NCBI RefSeq assembly: GCF_030272615.1 | Contig: NC_081411.1 | Span: 45,585,517 to 45,649,516, forward strand | Reading direction: 5' to 3' | DNA length: 64,000 bases | Origin: Cryptomeria japonica | Lineage: Eukaryota; Streptophyta; Pinopsida; Cupressales; Cupressaceae | Notes under the pieces: model-generated | Databases searched by the model: none | Seen by the model: the letters and a program-made list of their open reading frames with translations, nothing else | Told to the model about the DNA's origin: nothing | Shown here: one piece after another, positions 1-12,992 of the stretch | How positions within the stretch are numbered: position 1 is the first letter of the stretch | Layout of the letters: every line of letters starts with the position of its first letter | Made by a program: the position numbers and the translations under genes

Positions 1-979
1 TGGCCTGCAACATTCCCGTAATAGCAATATGGGAAGATCCAGGAAATGATGGTATGTTATCACCAGTAGTCACCTCTGGCGCATCCTCATGTGCATCTCC
101 TGCCATAGTAAATGAATCCACTATGAAATTCCTCCAAGAAAGAACACTTGAAGGGTAATAAACACATAACGAAAGAGAGAGGAAAAGAGGGATCTACCAC
201 TAATGGGCGGGTCAACACGAGTCGGTGCAATAGACGATGTCTGCATGCTATGTGTTGTCGACATTGCAATCGACAATATAGTTGGGGTCGACCTCGGACC
301 CATGTCAGCACCTGAAGAGTAATACATTAAATATATAAAACATTAAAAAATCAAGTTCACAAGTCCAAAGGAGTGGTTTTAATATATAGAACATGGTCAT
401 CACCTGAACTACCCGCAATACCCTGATCATTGCCACCAGGATGATGAGGCCTTATAATTTTTTGTAAAAACAACACATACATATTTTAGTTAATGACATT
501 AAAGAGAAAAAAATATAAACCATTCTTGAACTTTTGTTATGATTAAAGCTTTCATTATTGCTTACTTGCAAGTTTTCCACTGTCGGCAATAATAGTTGCA
601 CCCTCTCTGTTATCTCATTAGTCTGAGGGCTTATGGTTGCCAAATCAACAATCTCTTGGCTAATTTTTCTAATAATCTTTTGTACCAATTGTATAGTGTT
701 TGCGCTAAGTGCGATGTCATCAGCGCATAACACTATCAAGTGCCCCACATCCCTATGGAGGTGCTGAGGTACTGCAGGTTCCTTTCCCTTATCCCAAACA
801 TCCGTCTGTGACAAGAATATAATTAACACTATCAAAATTACTTCAAAACACTCAAGAAAAGATCATAATGTAATAGTTTGCTTCTATCTAATTTGTACAA
901 TTACAATGAGGTTTACCTGCTCCGTAGAAGTGTCGGGACCTACACCCCTATCTGTGCTATGTGGTGGATCCATGTGGCC
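1..979 (-). CDS. Exon-like tail of the SET-domain gene, partial, runs off the left edge
   Basis: Several short open segments on the minus strand are bounded by good plant splice signals. The segment at 917-979 is 63 nt, entered by ..TCACAG and left by GTAAAC. The segment at 566-805 is 240 nt, entered by ..TCACAG and left by GTAAGC, and is in phase with the first. Others lie near 198-311 and 1-131. The predicted peptide is rich in Ser, Thr, Pro and Gln and has no domain I recognise. A middle exon near 404-450 does not join cleanly in phase, so the model is incomplete. The tail probably belongs to the upstream SET-domain ORF at 1113-1838, because strand and intron sizes fit. It could instead be a second CACTA gene. 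Confidence 0.4.
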
Positions 980-1112
980 CTGTGACAAAGAAAAAATATA
1001 AAAATGTTAGCGAATTGAAACCAATAGACTTAGCAAAAAAACTTAATAATACAATGGTTTATTGGAATCATTAATTGGAAGTTGGCTTAAATGGTATATA
1101 TATAGTACGTAC

Positions 1113-1838
1113 CACCCCCACGATAGTAACTTTGTTTGTATCGATACGATTCAAATTGTAATTGATTAGCAGCTCTTCCCCTACACTTATTGATTTTATC
1201 ACACATACAAACACACAATTTCCCTCATGTGCCTCAAATATGCAATTGGGTTGCTTATTAGTTGACCCAGGTCGTGTACTATTTATAAAACCTGCAATAT
1301 TCCCTATTGCTTTTGGCCTTCCATCAATGTATATAGCCACTCATTTACTTTGATCATTATCTTTTTGTTGTATATAATTGGCTGACAGTGCATACCTACG
1401 CATACTTTTTTTATATCGAACAATCTACATCCAATCATTATAATTGTAACAAGGTCCAACAAACTCCATCAATTTAGCAACTTTGTTGTAACAGACCTTT
1501 ATGCTATCCATGGAAAATAGGCCCAAACTATGTAACGACAAAGGTGCTATGCAATATATCCTCTCATTAACAGAAAAATCAGTGTTTATTGGAGGAAGTT
1601 CCTTGGGTACACATTGTTTCAATAGATGTTTGTACCTCAAGGGCACCTCAATGTCACCTTTGGTCTCATCATCATAAGAACATGATCCCCCTTGAGCAAG
1701 AAAAAATTCCATGCGTTTATTGAATTTTATTCTAATCTTTTGACCTCTAGTTGATCTCCCTATTTGAGATCTACTACATGTCTCACTTTCCTCTTCTATT
1801 CCTGCATTTCCCTCACTCGAGGAAGACACATCTGACAA
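1113..1838 (-). pseudogene. SET-domain (histone methyltransferase-like) protein fragment
   Basis: Two minus-strand ORFs (1425-1838 and 1071-1340) are in the same frame. They are separated by 84 nt that also translate sensibly, so this is one reading frame of about 240 codons broken by a TAG at 1425-1427 and a TGA at 1341-1343. The second half shows SET-domain features: a GFINSTRPGS segment followed by PNC (the N-H-S-C-x-P-N region) and GEELLINYN (the GEEL.xxY motif near the C-terminus of SET). A donor-like GTACGT lies near 1113. The family methylates lysines on histones or other proteins. The NHSC motif here is divergent and the frame has two stops, so activity is doubtful. It sits about 0.8 kb downstream of a CACTA transposase on the same strand. 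Confidence 0.6.
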
Positions 1839-2616
1839 ATACCTATTTGCTGATACCTATGCACCATCAAATGAGAGAGCTAGTTGGTAATGAGAGAGAT
1901 ATTTTGCAAATGAGGGTAATATTGATGAAGAAGTCAGCCATAAAGTTGATGTTGAGATTAAAATTTGAGTAAGTCCAACTGGGGCCTTAAGTGTTGATAA
2001 CTGTATTAGATTTTCTGCTAATGTTGAGGTTTGAAAAACTGAGGAAGTTTGTTTTTCTTGTAATTTTTAAAAAATATATTATTTCTATAAGGTGTATTGA
2101 CTTATACCTGTTGATCCATAAGACTTTGCAGGATCCTTGTCAAAGGGGTTTAGGTTCCTGCACCAACAATTGAGCATCATAAGCATTACATTTTTAATTT
2201 GATAAACAATAAATACTACAGTATCATAAGCATCATAAGCATCACATATGTATCATCATATATGTAATTGAGCATCATAAGAATCACATATGTATCATCA
2301 TAAACATGTAATCCATCACATACATATCATAAATCACCATCCATCACATAGCTAATAAGTAGTCCACATTCCATAAATAAACACAAAGTTCAAAAAATGT
2401 CACATGTGTCATGATAAGCATGTAATCCATCACATATGTATTTTAAATCACCATCTATCACATAGCTAGAGGTGCATCATGAATTAATTAAGTAATGGTA
2501 TTAGAATTAAAAACATATGAATTATTTACGTAACCATATAAGTCAAATCAATTTCTATCAAAATATCAATATTAAATAGATAATATAATAATCACATCTC
2601 ATACATTTCATTCATG
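1839..2616. other. Spacer between SET gene and transposase, AT-rich
   Basis: No coding signal is seen. The right half holds imperfect ATCATAAGCATCACATATGTATCATC repeats, described separately. The stretch probably contains introns or the intergenic gap between the two genes of the CACTA element. Confidence 0.4.
2170..2470. repeat. Imperfect short tandem repeat (ATCATAAGCATCACATA type)
   Basis: Variants of CATCATAAGCATCACATATG and of ATGTAATCCATCACATA recur about every 30-60 bp across this stretch. The copies are uneven in length and degenerate. The array lies between the transposase and SET ORFs. Confidence 0.55.
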
Positions 2617-3485
<869 letters not shown>

Positions 3486-3535
3486 ATTAAAATTATTACA
3501 TCATGAGTTGATAAACATATGGGTGATTAATAAAA

Positions 3536-4334
3536 TTATACGTACTGTTGATCTCTTAAACCATATGCTAAATCAATTTCCCTTTGTGTAACATTGGAAT
3601 CTCCATTATGATGAGCTTCTTTAACCAATGAAGTGACACCATCCCATTTTAATGTGTGACCAGAATGTTGACATCGTTCAATCCACACTGTCATCCAATT
3701 AAGATTGTTTGCAAAATACAAATGTAGCGCATCCCACTTCCGACGAACTGTACAAATAATTAATAGACCACTTACAACTGATTTATTTAGAAGATGAAGA
3801 ATTAATTTACTACAATAACATCTTATAATTACCTCTCACTTTCTTCAATCTACCTTTCCCCATCAAGTGCTCCCCTTCAAATTTATTAATGGGGTTGGGA
3901 TCCCAAATGTGATCTACGTGGATTTTTGCTACAAACTTAGGAAGATATTCAGTAATGTACACCATAGTTTGGTATACCATATATCCCTCCACCATAGAAC
4001 CCTCAGGATGTTCTCTTTGTCAAACCAAAGCCCTCAAAAATTTTAAGTACCTCTCAACCATCCACATTGACCTAGTGTGTAAAGGTCCACACAATTCGAT
4101 CTCCTCAACTTGTTGTATGAGGTAGTGTTCTTGTACATTGAAAAAAGTTGAAGGTAGACACTTTTGCATTTCACACATTAGATGAGGGATTTTTCTCTTC
4201 CAATATTTTATATCTTCCTTGTGGATTTCTTTAGATGACAACCACCTAAAAGAGATTGAAGATGCAAAAATATATAAATGAGACTTTACAAAATAATATA
4301 CAATATATTGCATAACAAGTAAAACAAATGGCAA
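3536..4334 (-). pseudogene. CACTA transposase middle block: DUF4218-like
   Basis: The ORF at 4020-4334 contains MCEMQKCLPSTFFNVQEHYLI followed by RSMWMVERYLKFLRALV. This is the usual DUF4218 pattern of plant TNP2-type proteins (LCELEKIFPPSFFDxMEHL...YPFERYLKxLK). Its frame continues at 3810-3995 with EGYMVYQTMVYITEYLP, after a break near 4000-4018 (AREHPEGSM-like residues). A short ORF at 3536-3721 bridges to the DUF4216 block. The breaks may be introns or mutations; I see a plausible splice acceptor only in places, so I treat the copy as decayed. Confidence 0.7.
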
Positions 4335-4671
4335 ATATAATATCTATACAACAAATTGAACAAACATCACTACTTACCTCATGTATTTTCCAAGATCATA
4401 TATGACTTGCTTGATATTATTGTCGAAGTGGTCTGGGAGAGATAGAGGTAGAACGTACTGCAACAATTATAAAATGATCTTTTCATTGTTTTCTAACATA
4501 ATACAATGAAAAGTACATGCGTAGTATACAAATATATAGTAAATACACAAGAACGCAAATTGCCTTAATGAAGGTATGCCAATCATGCATTTTCATCCCT
4601 AGCCCAAATTCACTCTTCTTTGATACGAGATTGTTTATGCTCGCAACAAATCCTATGGGAAATCGAATTTT

Positions 4672-6243
4672 TCATATGACTTCTTTTATAGAATTGCTTT
4701 GCTGCTCTGTTAATAACCAAGGAAGGGCACTTCTATTAATCTGATCTCCATTGCTATTTGATTGAATGGCATTTTTCATTGCATGATTGGATTCCACAAT
4801 GTCATGAAAAATTTTGACAATTTTTTCTTTGTCACGGCTTCCATCCAATATTTTCCATAATGTCTCTATTATATTCTTTACAATATGAATTGTATCAAAC
4901 AAATGCACAATTTGTAGTTGCTCGTAGTAAGGCAACCTACTGAATTGTCTGGGATAACTTGTTAGTCCCTTTCGAAGGTGGTCATCCATGCCTTGACGAC
5001 CTTCAGTATCATCAATTACATCATCAGTAAACAAAACACGATAGAAAAATTCAAATTCCAAACATAAACCATTAGATGGAATGACATTACCTTGACAAAT
5101 AATTCTATTATATTCCAACTTCCATAAGTGAGGAGTCATTCTTCATGGCTTTGATGTAGTCTCTTCTTTCCCATTGAAAAGATGTTTTTCAGTATTCCGG
5201 TACTTATGATTTTTGTGAAGGAAGTGCCTATACTCATCAAACACCTGCTTTCCTAAACTTTTTCAATGACGAGGTTTCATCTTTGGACCACAAACTGGAC
5301 ATGCAAATTTTCCCTTTGTTTGAAGACCTACAAGATAATGTATAATTCTATTAAATCTGTTAATATTTATAATTATAATTATCATGTGCAACTTGAACAC
5401 TATAATGTACCACAAAAATGTGTTAGCCCTGGGGCATCATGTATTGTCCATACAAGCATTGCATGGAATTGAAAATGTTTCTTGTCCTATTGGTCTAGAG
5501 ATGTCATACATGGTCACACCATTCCACAACTCCAGCAACTCGTCGATAAGAGGCTCAATATATACATTCATATCTTTAACTTGGTACTTGCCTAGTGGAA
5601 TGAACAAAAACATTACATAATTATTGTGACCATTTTACTGCAATATTTATAATTAAATGTAGATGACTATTAAATGATAAAATACCTAGAACAATCATTG
5701 CCAACATTATGTGCTCCCTCTTTATTGATATCCATGGAGGAATATTATTGTTGATAACAAAATAGGCCACACCGAGTGAATAGATCTCAACACTCCAAAT
5801 GGATTGACTTTGTCTGCTGCCAATGAAAACCTAAGATTATGAGGTTCTTCTTTAAAGTGTGGCCACTTTTCCTCTATGTCCATAAATGCTGAACCATCTG
5901 TAGGCATTCGAATAATGTCATCTTGACTTCTATTGCATGCATGATAATCCATAAATTGTGCCAAGCTAGTGCACCTGAATAATCGTTGCATACGTGGAAT
6001 AATGGGAATATAACGAAGAACCTTGCGAGGCACCTTTTTTGTTATTTGATCTATTCAATATCTACTGATATGACATTTAGGGCATTTTGTTCCAAATTCA
6101 TGTTGTTTATGATATATAATATGATCATTGGGACAAGCATCTATTGTTTGATACTCCATTCCAATATCTTTCATAATGGCAGATAATTCTTGGTATGAGC
6201 GAGGTAGAATATTTGATGGTGGTAAGAAAAACTCACCTATCAA
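4672..6243 (-). pseudogene. TNP2-type transposase core
   Basis: Three minus-strand ORFs align in order with the TNP2 transposase. 6055-6243 covers MKDIGMEYQTIDACPNDHII and the HEFGTKCPKC pair of cysteines. 5722-6033 covers KVLRYIPIIPRMQRLF, then MPTDGSAFMDIEEKWPHF and LAADKVNPFGVL. 4672-5139 covers SRLPYYEQLQIVHLFDTIHIVKN, matching the conserved segment that normally contains HxxDxMHxxKN. In the last motif, FDTIHIVKN replaces the usual LDVMHIEKN. The stretch 5140-5720 is out of frame. The protein would bind and cut CACTA element ends in the nucleus, but this copy has too many breaks to be functional. Confidence 0.8.
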
Positions 6244-6849
6244 TCTATAGCAAAAAAAAAGGTTTGGGAGCCTTTGTAAAGGGGCTCATATGCCTTCTCA
6301 AGAAGAGGTAAATCATGAACATCAAGGTCATCCTGATCATCATGATCAGTTGTGCAAGTACTAAATGTGTCATGGATCAATGCATTTGTACCATCATCTT
6401 CAATTGTGTTTTCTGGTGCATGATCATCATCTTCCATGGGATCATTATCTTCAGCTTAGATATTCACACCTCCATGTTCCTCCACTTAAAAAACCATATT
6501 CTTTGGGTTGTGTTGGTCCATATCATGTGCCCTGGGGTGCTCGACCTATATAAAAATGATCAACATAAATAAACCATGATCATGATCTCATTATCAAGTG
6601 ATTTCTTATGTATATAAATTGTTAAAATGATATAATGAACAACTTACCAGTGGATGATAATCATGTCCCCCTTCAATGTGACCATGCTACCTACAATGTT
6701 TCTTAGCTGTTTTGATTAGAAGTCTTCTAGTCTTTAAGCCCTTACAAATTTTGCAGGGACTAACATTTCCCATCACCTTTTCTTTTCAAGTTAGACCATA
6801 ATCTAGCAATTGTCTCCTTATTTTGTTCTTTGCTGATATTATCTGACAT
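6240..6849 (-). pseudogene. TNP2-type transposase N-terminal exons
   Basis: The first exon runs from ATG at 6849 to a GTAAGT donor just below 6648. After a frameshift near 6750 it reads CKICKGLKTRRLLIKTAKKHC, then HGHIEGGHDYHPL with one in-frame stop. This cysteine/histidine-rich segment is typical of the N-terminus of TNP2-associated proteins. Exon 2 starts at 6545 after a ..TATATAG acceptor and continues as YGPTQPKEYGF, an acidic stretch and PLLEKAYEPLYKGSQT, which leads into the transposase core. Intron positions and phases look genuine; the stops and frameshift mark it as a pseudogene. Confidence 0.65.
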
Positions 6850-8738
6850 GGTCTTTCTTGACAGGAAAAAAAATTAGGCTATGGAAACTTCAATGCAAAA
6901 GCTTCACAAAAATTGCAAATCGAACCAAAACCATTTAACTCTTCTTTTTCATCTTAAAACATTGAACTTAATAGAGAACGTATTTAATGTAGCTAATTGT
7001 GTGAAATTTTGAGCATTGTGTCTGCAAATTCTTACTAAAAGTTTGCCTGTTGCAGACTTTCTGAGAGACATTTTTGAGTATTCTAATCCTTGGTTCTTGT
7101 ATTTTCATTGGTGATAAGTTGGAAACTTTATGGTAGACCTATAGCCAATCGATCTAATTTTGACAAGTTATACACCAAGCAAATAGGCATCTAGAACTAG
7201 CATTGTTTGCAGGTCACCCCTATCCTATGCCATGGGTATATGACTACCCAGAACTCCAGTTTAAGCATTAAGTTACATCATTATTGACCTTACTTTGGGA
7301 TGCTATGTATGAGATTGGAACCTTTTGTAAGGTGTGATCAATGTGCTATCATAAATGCAAAGCCAAAACCATTTTGATGAGATCATGATCCCACTAATAC
7401 TAGTTTGCCTTGTTAATTTTGCACCCACAAAAATGATAGAACCAGATATAATATGCCATCAATTCCCATATACCGACAATGCTCAAGATGAGCCACTTAG
7501 AGGTAGAGTTTAACCACTTTCCATATAGGTAGATTATCTCTAACCTCATTTTCCCTATAGGTAACTGATTAGGTTCATTTTAGAGTCTTATTTCCAAATA
7601 TGTACCTCTATGTTAGCTTTTTGCTTTATTATTTGCCTGTTTATGCTTAATCTTGTCAATTTTGCATAATTTTACTTAGTTCTTGCATCTTCAATGAAAT
7701 TATATCTAATCATATCCAATCACATCAAAATGGAACAATTAATCATATTGTTGGTCTCTCCTAGAGGAATAAAATTGAACCAAATTGACTATTCCCCAAT
7801 AAAATGTTTTGAAATGGTGAATGTATAAGTTTGTAGTTTACTTTCCTAGAGTAGGACCCCATTTCATCAGCATTTCACTATGAAAGAATAAATATTTTTT
7901 CTTGAAGAGAACATCTTACAGATTATGCTTCAATGTATAACACATTTTCATAATCAATCATTTGACTTCACATGGATAAAATAATTCACATATTCTAAAT
8001 CATGATTTGATGATGTGAACAACTCATATGCAACTATATGGCATGCAAAGCATTTATTTTAACATACACTTATTCATCCACATTGTAGGGATAACAATAC
8101 AAGGCTCACATATTGGTCTAAGAGGATGCCATGGTCTCACAAAGTAACCAAGAACCATATGAAATGATGGTCTTGAATCCACACACAACTAGGGAGGATC
8201 CATACGATTATGTATGACTTCCCCCTTTTTTGTTTAATGGGATTAGCCTCCAAGACATAGCCATCAATAATCACTAAGAATGTACAAGTGGATCGTAGCT
8301 ACGCATACAACAAACACTTACCCCTATCCTCAAATTTTCCCAATGTTTGATTCCTTATATACACTCATCCAAGATTATCTACGTCGATCTTGGTGGGGAA
8401 TCACATCACAACAAAGAAGACAACATTTAAAAATAGCAAGAGTTTCACTAAACTACCAAAGATCATAAATATTGAAAGATAGAAAAAATAGTACCAATAA
8501 TAAGTCAAATAAATGTGTTCAATTCCAATAGCAAATCAAACATAGCCACAATAACTACATAATAGAGAAAACTCACAATAGTGATTAAACTAATTCAAAC
8601 AAGATAAAATAAAATTGTTGGCCCATGCAACAAAGATGAGAGATCATCAATAATTGAAGGAAACTTCACAATCCTTAAAAGTGCACATTACATAGCTATA
8701 CAACTAGAAATTGTGGCTAAATAGAGTGAATATTCATC
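6850..8738. other. No gene recognised
   Basis: AT-rich sequence with no long ORF, no recognisable protein motif and no strong repeat. It may be the flank of the CACTA element or older decayed repeats. Confidence 0.5.
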
Positions 8739-8968
8739 ATGACTCCAATAATAGTCCCTCATGTGTGCATTTGTGGCATGAACACAAAAACTCCCACATG
8801 GCATGGCCATGTACCTAATGGAGAAGACATGCCTAGGCTACATGCCCAAAAACATGACTATAATAATAGTCCCTCATGCATGCATTTGTGGCCTGCACAC
8901 TACAAATCCTAACATATCATGGCAATACACCTCATAGAGAAGACACACCTAGGGCCACATTGCACATA
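8739..8968. repeat. Two-copy tandem repeat, 115-bp period
   Basis: ATGACTCCAATAATAGTCCC at 8739 recurs as ATGACTATAATAATAGTCCC at 8854. The following 100 bp stay alignable, including GCATTTGTGG and GAGAAGACA...CCTAGG. A shorter, weaker third unit (CACATAGCAACGTGCC... / CACATAGCAATGTGTC) follows to about 9030. Confidence 0.7.
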
Positions 8969-10129
8969 GCAACGTGCCTCACAAAGATGACATGCATAGG
9001 GCACATGCCACATAGCAATGTGTCTTATGGAAAAATGTGCATGCATGTCACACACCAAAGCTATATGTATACATCATGAGGCACATTCATATGCTATCAA
9101 ACACAACCTATTGTATCTAACATGAGTTCCTCTCTACATGTGTGCAAATCTTCCAACACTAATCGCCACTAAGAAGGAATAATATTAAATGCATCTTCAA
9201 ATATTTGTGTGTGTGTGTGGAATTGTATCTTTGAACCCAAATCACTACCATCAACAACATGTAACCATCACCTACACTATATCAAAACATAAGTATGGTG
9301 TGACATCATATCTATTTGCATAATGTCAAAACACATGCAAACATGAAAATCATCATATCATGACAAAAATCAATCTCCACATGTTGGAACAAAGATATAA
9401 ATAAGATAATAGGGTAAGAGGAAACCCGTACCAAGAACCACATACCAACTATCGGCAATGCCATCAAGATAAATGTAGGATAGGATACCACTATGAGCCA
9501 TCCAATGGTCCATTCTATGAGGAGAACTAGGGGATACTATCTTTGAAAGATGTGGTCAATAGAGATAATTCCTACTAATGCCACAATATGTCACCATAGC
9601 TTCTTGAGTTTTCCATTCTTCTACTTAACACTACATTTATTGAGCTCCTCAACAGCGAGGTTGGTTCTCAATAGGATGCACAAGCATGTAAACACACAAG
9701 CATGGTTTCATCATACTTGTACAACAATACAAATTCATTTTTCTAGTTAATTACTTAGTGTAAAAATAACTCCATTACATAACATAGGGCAATAATCACC
9801 ATAAGTTTTCAAATAAACTGCCCAAACATCAATTCGAGTTACCCTTTCTAAGGTACAAACATAATTTATTTATAACTTCAAAATTAAAATAATCACAATA
9901 CATCAAAATAAGTTCAATAGTGCATGGAAATAGACAACATGATCCATAATTAAACCCATAAATTACCCTAATTGGATATGCTAATAAAATGGTGTCTCAA
10001 ATAATAGAGATTATGTTGGACCTATAATAGAGATCTAGACTTTGTTTCATCATACACGAGCATGGTTTCATCATACTTTTATCCAAATACACCATCCATA
10101 GATAGGTACTCAGTACCACAATCTCATGG
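8969..10129. other. No gene recognised
   Basis: AT-rich, with no coding signal on either strand. A short (TG)n run sits near 9207-9219. ACACAAGCATGGTTTCATCATACTT near 9695-9720 recurs in part near 10057-10080. Confidence 0.45.
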
Positions 10130-10700
10130 GTACCCTTTTAGCTGAATTTACCCTATATTTAGGTGAATCTACCCTTGTATCATTCCTTGATCTAGTATGT
10201 CATTCCACCAATCAATAATTTTTCCATATTCTTGGGAGAATACACTATCCCTTAGGTGAATATGCCATATCCTTAAATGAATCCTCCTTTTCATCATCCT
10301 AAGTCCTCTTTTTGTTAAGTCTTATCCCTTCATCTTTAGGAAAATCCACCTATCCTAATGTGAATCTACTTTCTCTTAGGTGAATCTATTTCACATAAAT
10401 CATTTATCTTATCCATCTTTCTTACGCAAATGGTGAATTTTTCCTATCCTTAGATGACTACACTCCCATTTAGGTGAATATATCTAGTTTTAGTCTCCTT
10501 CCATTATTTTGTCCAAATTTTTATCCTCTAGTTTACATGAATCTACTTGTTCTTAGAAAAATCAACCCTATCATTCTAAGGAAAATTCACCTTGTCATCA
10601 TCCTTAATCATCTACCTTTCAAGTGTATAGTCCATCCATCCTTGGGAGAATCTAAAATATTATTGGGAAAATTCACTCCCTCTTAGGTGAATCCACCTTT
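10130..10700. repeat. Degenerate minisatellite with unit like TTAGGTGAATCTACC
   Basis: TTTAGGTGAATCTACCCTTG at about 10159 is followed, at uneven spacing of about 30-50 bp, by many variants: TTAGGTGAATATGCC, TAATGTGAATCTACT, TTAGGTGAATCTATT, TTAGGTGAATATATC, TTAGGTGAATCCACC. They are mixed with T/C-rich CATCCTT segments. At least ten copies are visible. No coding role is evident. Confidence 0.6.
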
Positions 10701-11571
10701 TCCACCTTCTCATTAATCTATTATTTGTTCTAAGAAGGACACAAAAGTGGATAGAAAAAAATAGAGGAGATAGTACTCAAACAAGTACTAAGGAATTGGA
10801 TTAGTGACATGTCACAAATGTGAGTTATACATGTTCCAAATTGATTGATTCTCATGAAGGAACTAAGTTATCTACAATAAATAGCCACCCAAGAAACCCA
10901 TTTGCTTTAGGCAAACTATCTTCTTAGTAGTAGCTTAATTCTTGAGACACTTGATTTAGATATGATCTTGTAAATGGTGTTAAAAAGAGTAATTAGTCAC
11001 CAACCAACCACACTCTTCATTTGTATATTTAAGAATTAGTTTGGTCAAACCTTGATTGTAACAAGCATAACCAAATCCTCCATGATAAAGTTAACAACAA
11101 ATATATTATTGCATAACCAAATCTTTGTGGTGGGTGTGTTCAACAAATATATTATTGTGTGAATTGCTTTTGTCCAAAATGTAGGAACTTGATCTACATA
11201 TCCATGAAGGCATGATTAGGTCTCGATACAACACTATTTTGTTGATGCATATATGTAGTGGTTAGTTGTTTTCTTTAAGTTGTGGATAAACCATTTTGAG
11301 TGAATTTCTCATTTACTTGAGCATTTTGCATTTAGAGAACTGGATGACCATTCAACAAGGGGTTTAAACTCTTTGAACCTCACAAATTCTTGAGATTTTC
11401 TTGTCAAGCAATGTACCCACATCTTAAAGACATCAAACTATGAAAGATGATAGTCCCAAATCTACAAATGACTATCACAACATAGTGAATAAGGGAAATC
11501 CATAGATACATTAATGAGTAGCCCTAGATCAATACAAAGGGAAATACAGTCATGTTTATCTCAATGCAATG
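10701..11571. other. No gene recognised
   Basis: AT-rich, no motif recognised. CAACAAATATATTATTG occurs twice near 11095 and 11143. Confidence 0.4.
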
Positions 11572-11812
11572 TTTGCCAACATCCTCCCTACGTGTGCCAA
11601 AATAGGAGCTTTCGAACAAGGTATGGACATCCATCAAAGCATAATCGAAGGGGGTTTTTTGTTAGAAATTAGTTGCAAATGCTCCAATAACAAAAATCGC
11701 AAAATGGGGTAGCATACACACAGCATGTGAACTATATGATGGAATACCTCAAAGAGATGTCATTTCATGGAATTTTAAGATTGCAGGATATGCACAAAAT
11801 GGATTAATTCAC
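11572..11812 (+). pseudogene. PPR-protein fragment
   Basis: Reading from 11572 gives FANILPTCAKIGAFEQGMDI then HQSIIEGGF. After a frameshift and a stop near 11710, the +1 frame gives KWGSIHTACELYDGIPQRDV then ISWNFKIAGYAQNG. These are the conserved features of plant PLS-class pentatricopeptide-repeat proteins, which bind organelle RNA. About 80 codons, roughly two repeats, remain; intact genes have hundreds. No other part of a PPR gene is visible on either side, so this is an isolated fragment, probably captured or left by rearrangement. Confidence 0.75.
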
Positions 11813-12164
11813 AAAAAAAAACTAGTTGCCCTTGATTGCGAAAAAAAATTAGTTGCACTTCATTGAAAAATAAAGAGTTCCTTTGATTGCAAAAAAAACC
11901 TTACCTTGCTTGTGCAGAGATCGCTCTGGTGGGGGGGGCAGGGAGGCAAGACGGTTGTCGCTTGTGCTTTCAAAATGAAAATGCATTGTGTTTTCTTTTT
12001 TAATAAAATTCCCGAGGTCATCGAAATTCTGACGAACATGGGCATAGGTCATCAGAATTTTGATGAACATGAGCATTTAAAAAAAAAAAAATCAAATTTT
12101 CACACAATGCTCCTTGTCCATCGGAAACCCCCGTCAGAATTTGACCCCAAATGTATTAGTGCTT
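11813..12164. repeat. A-rich spacer with short internal duplications
   Basis: AGTTGCCCTTGATTGCGAAAA, AGTTGCACTTCATTG and TTTGATTGCAAAAAAAA repeat near 11823-11900. A segment of about 30 bp, GTCATCGAAATTCTGACGAAC, is repeated as GTCATCAGAATTTTGATGAAC at 12018 and 12048. No gene is seen. Confidence 0.45.
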
Positions 12165-12860
12165 GGTCAAGTCCAGTATAAAACAAACAATCAGGAATCC
12201 ATGAGAAGTTAAAGCTTTTCTCAACTAGCAACCTTCTTTCTTTAAGGGAGAAATGAAGTGGCATTTTAGCAACAGCTAAATAATTAGCAATATCAGCATA
12301 GCAGAGAGTGGGCTTGTATAAGGAATATATGTTCATCCGGAAAAGCATCATCTATGGCTATAGGATCTTCCTATAACTAAAGCCTTGAAAGACAATCTGC
12401 AACCACATTGAACTTTCCTAGTTTATCAATAATTGTGATATCAAATTTTTGTATCAATAATAACTAGCAAGCTAATCTACTAGTAATTGAAGGCTTATTC
12501 ATGAGATATCTGATTGTAGTATGATCAATATGCATAATTATGGGATACCTTGTTATATAGTGCCTGAATTTGTTGAGTGTATATATAACTACTAACATTT
12601 CTTTTTCAGTGACTGTGTAATTTAACTCAAGCCCCTGCAAGTTCTTGCTAATATAATATATTGCACTCTCTAAGTTATCAACCTTTTGTCCTAAGACTGC
12701 TCCTATTGCATAATCAGATGCATTTGTATGAATTTGAAAGGGTAAAGACCAATTTGGACCTTTAAGAACTGGTGCTTGGGTCAAAGCATGCTTGAGCTTT
12801 AAAAAAGCTTCATTGCATGAAGAAATTCATTTAAATTCCATATCCTTGGTAAGTAGAGAA
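12165..12860 (-). pseudogene. Gypsy RNase H and pol linker
   Basis: The ORF at 12464-12784 shows the RT-linked RNase H: FQIHTNASDYAIGAVLGQK, YYISKNLQGLELNYTVTEKE and FRHYITRYPIIMHIDHTTI. The first catalytic motif is usually TDASD; here it is TNASD, so the catalytic aspartate is replaced by asparagine. Upstream, LKLKHALTQAPVL extends the domain with one in-frame stop near 12833. Downstream, past stops near 12365-12370, the frame continues as YADIANYLAVAKMPLHFS and LLVEKSFNFSWIPDCLFYTG, the pre-integrase part of Athila-type pol. Similarity ends at about 12165. Confidence 0.8.
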
Positions 12861-12992
12861 TATAAGGGACTTGCAATTTTGCTGAAATATTTGATAAACC
12901 TTCTATAATATCCAGCATGACCAAGAAAACTTCTGACATCTTTTTGCTTTACCAGTGCATTGATATTTTGAATAACTTTAATTTTTGTTGGG

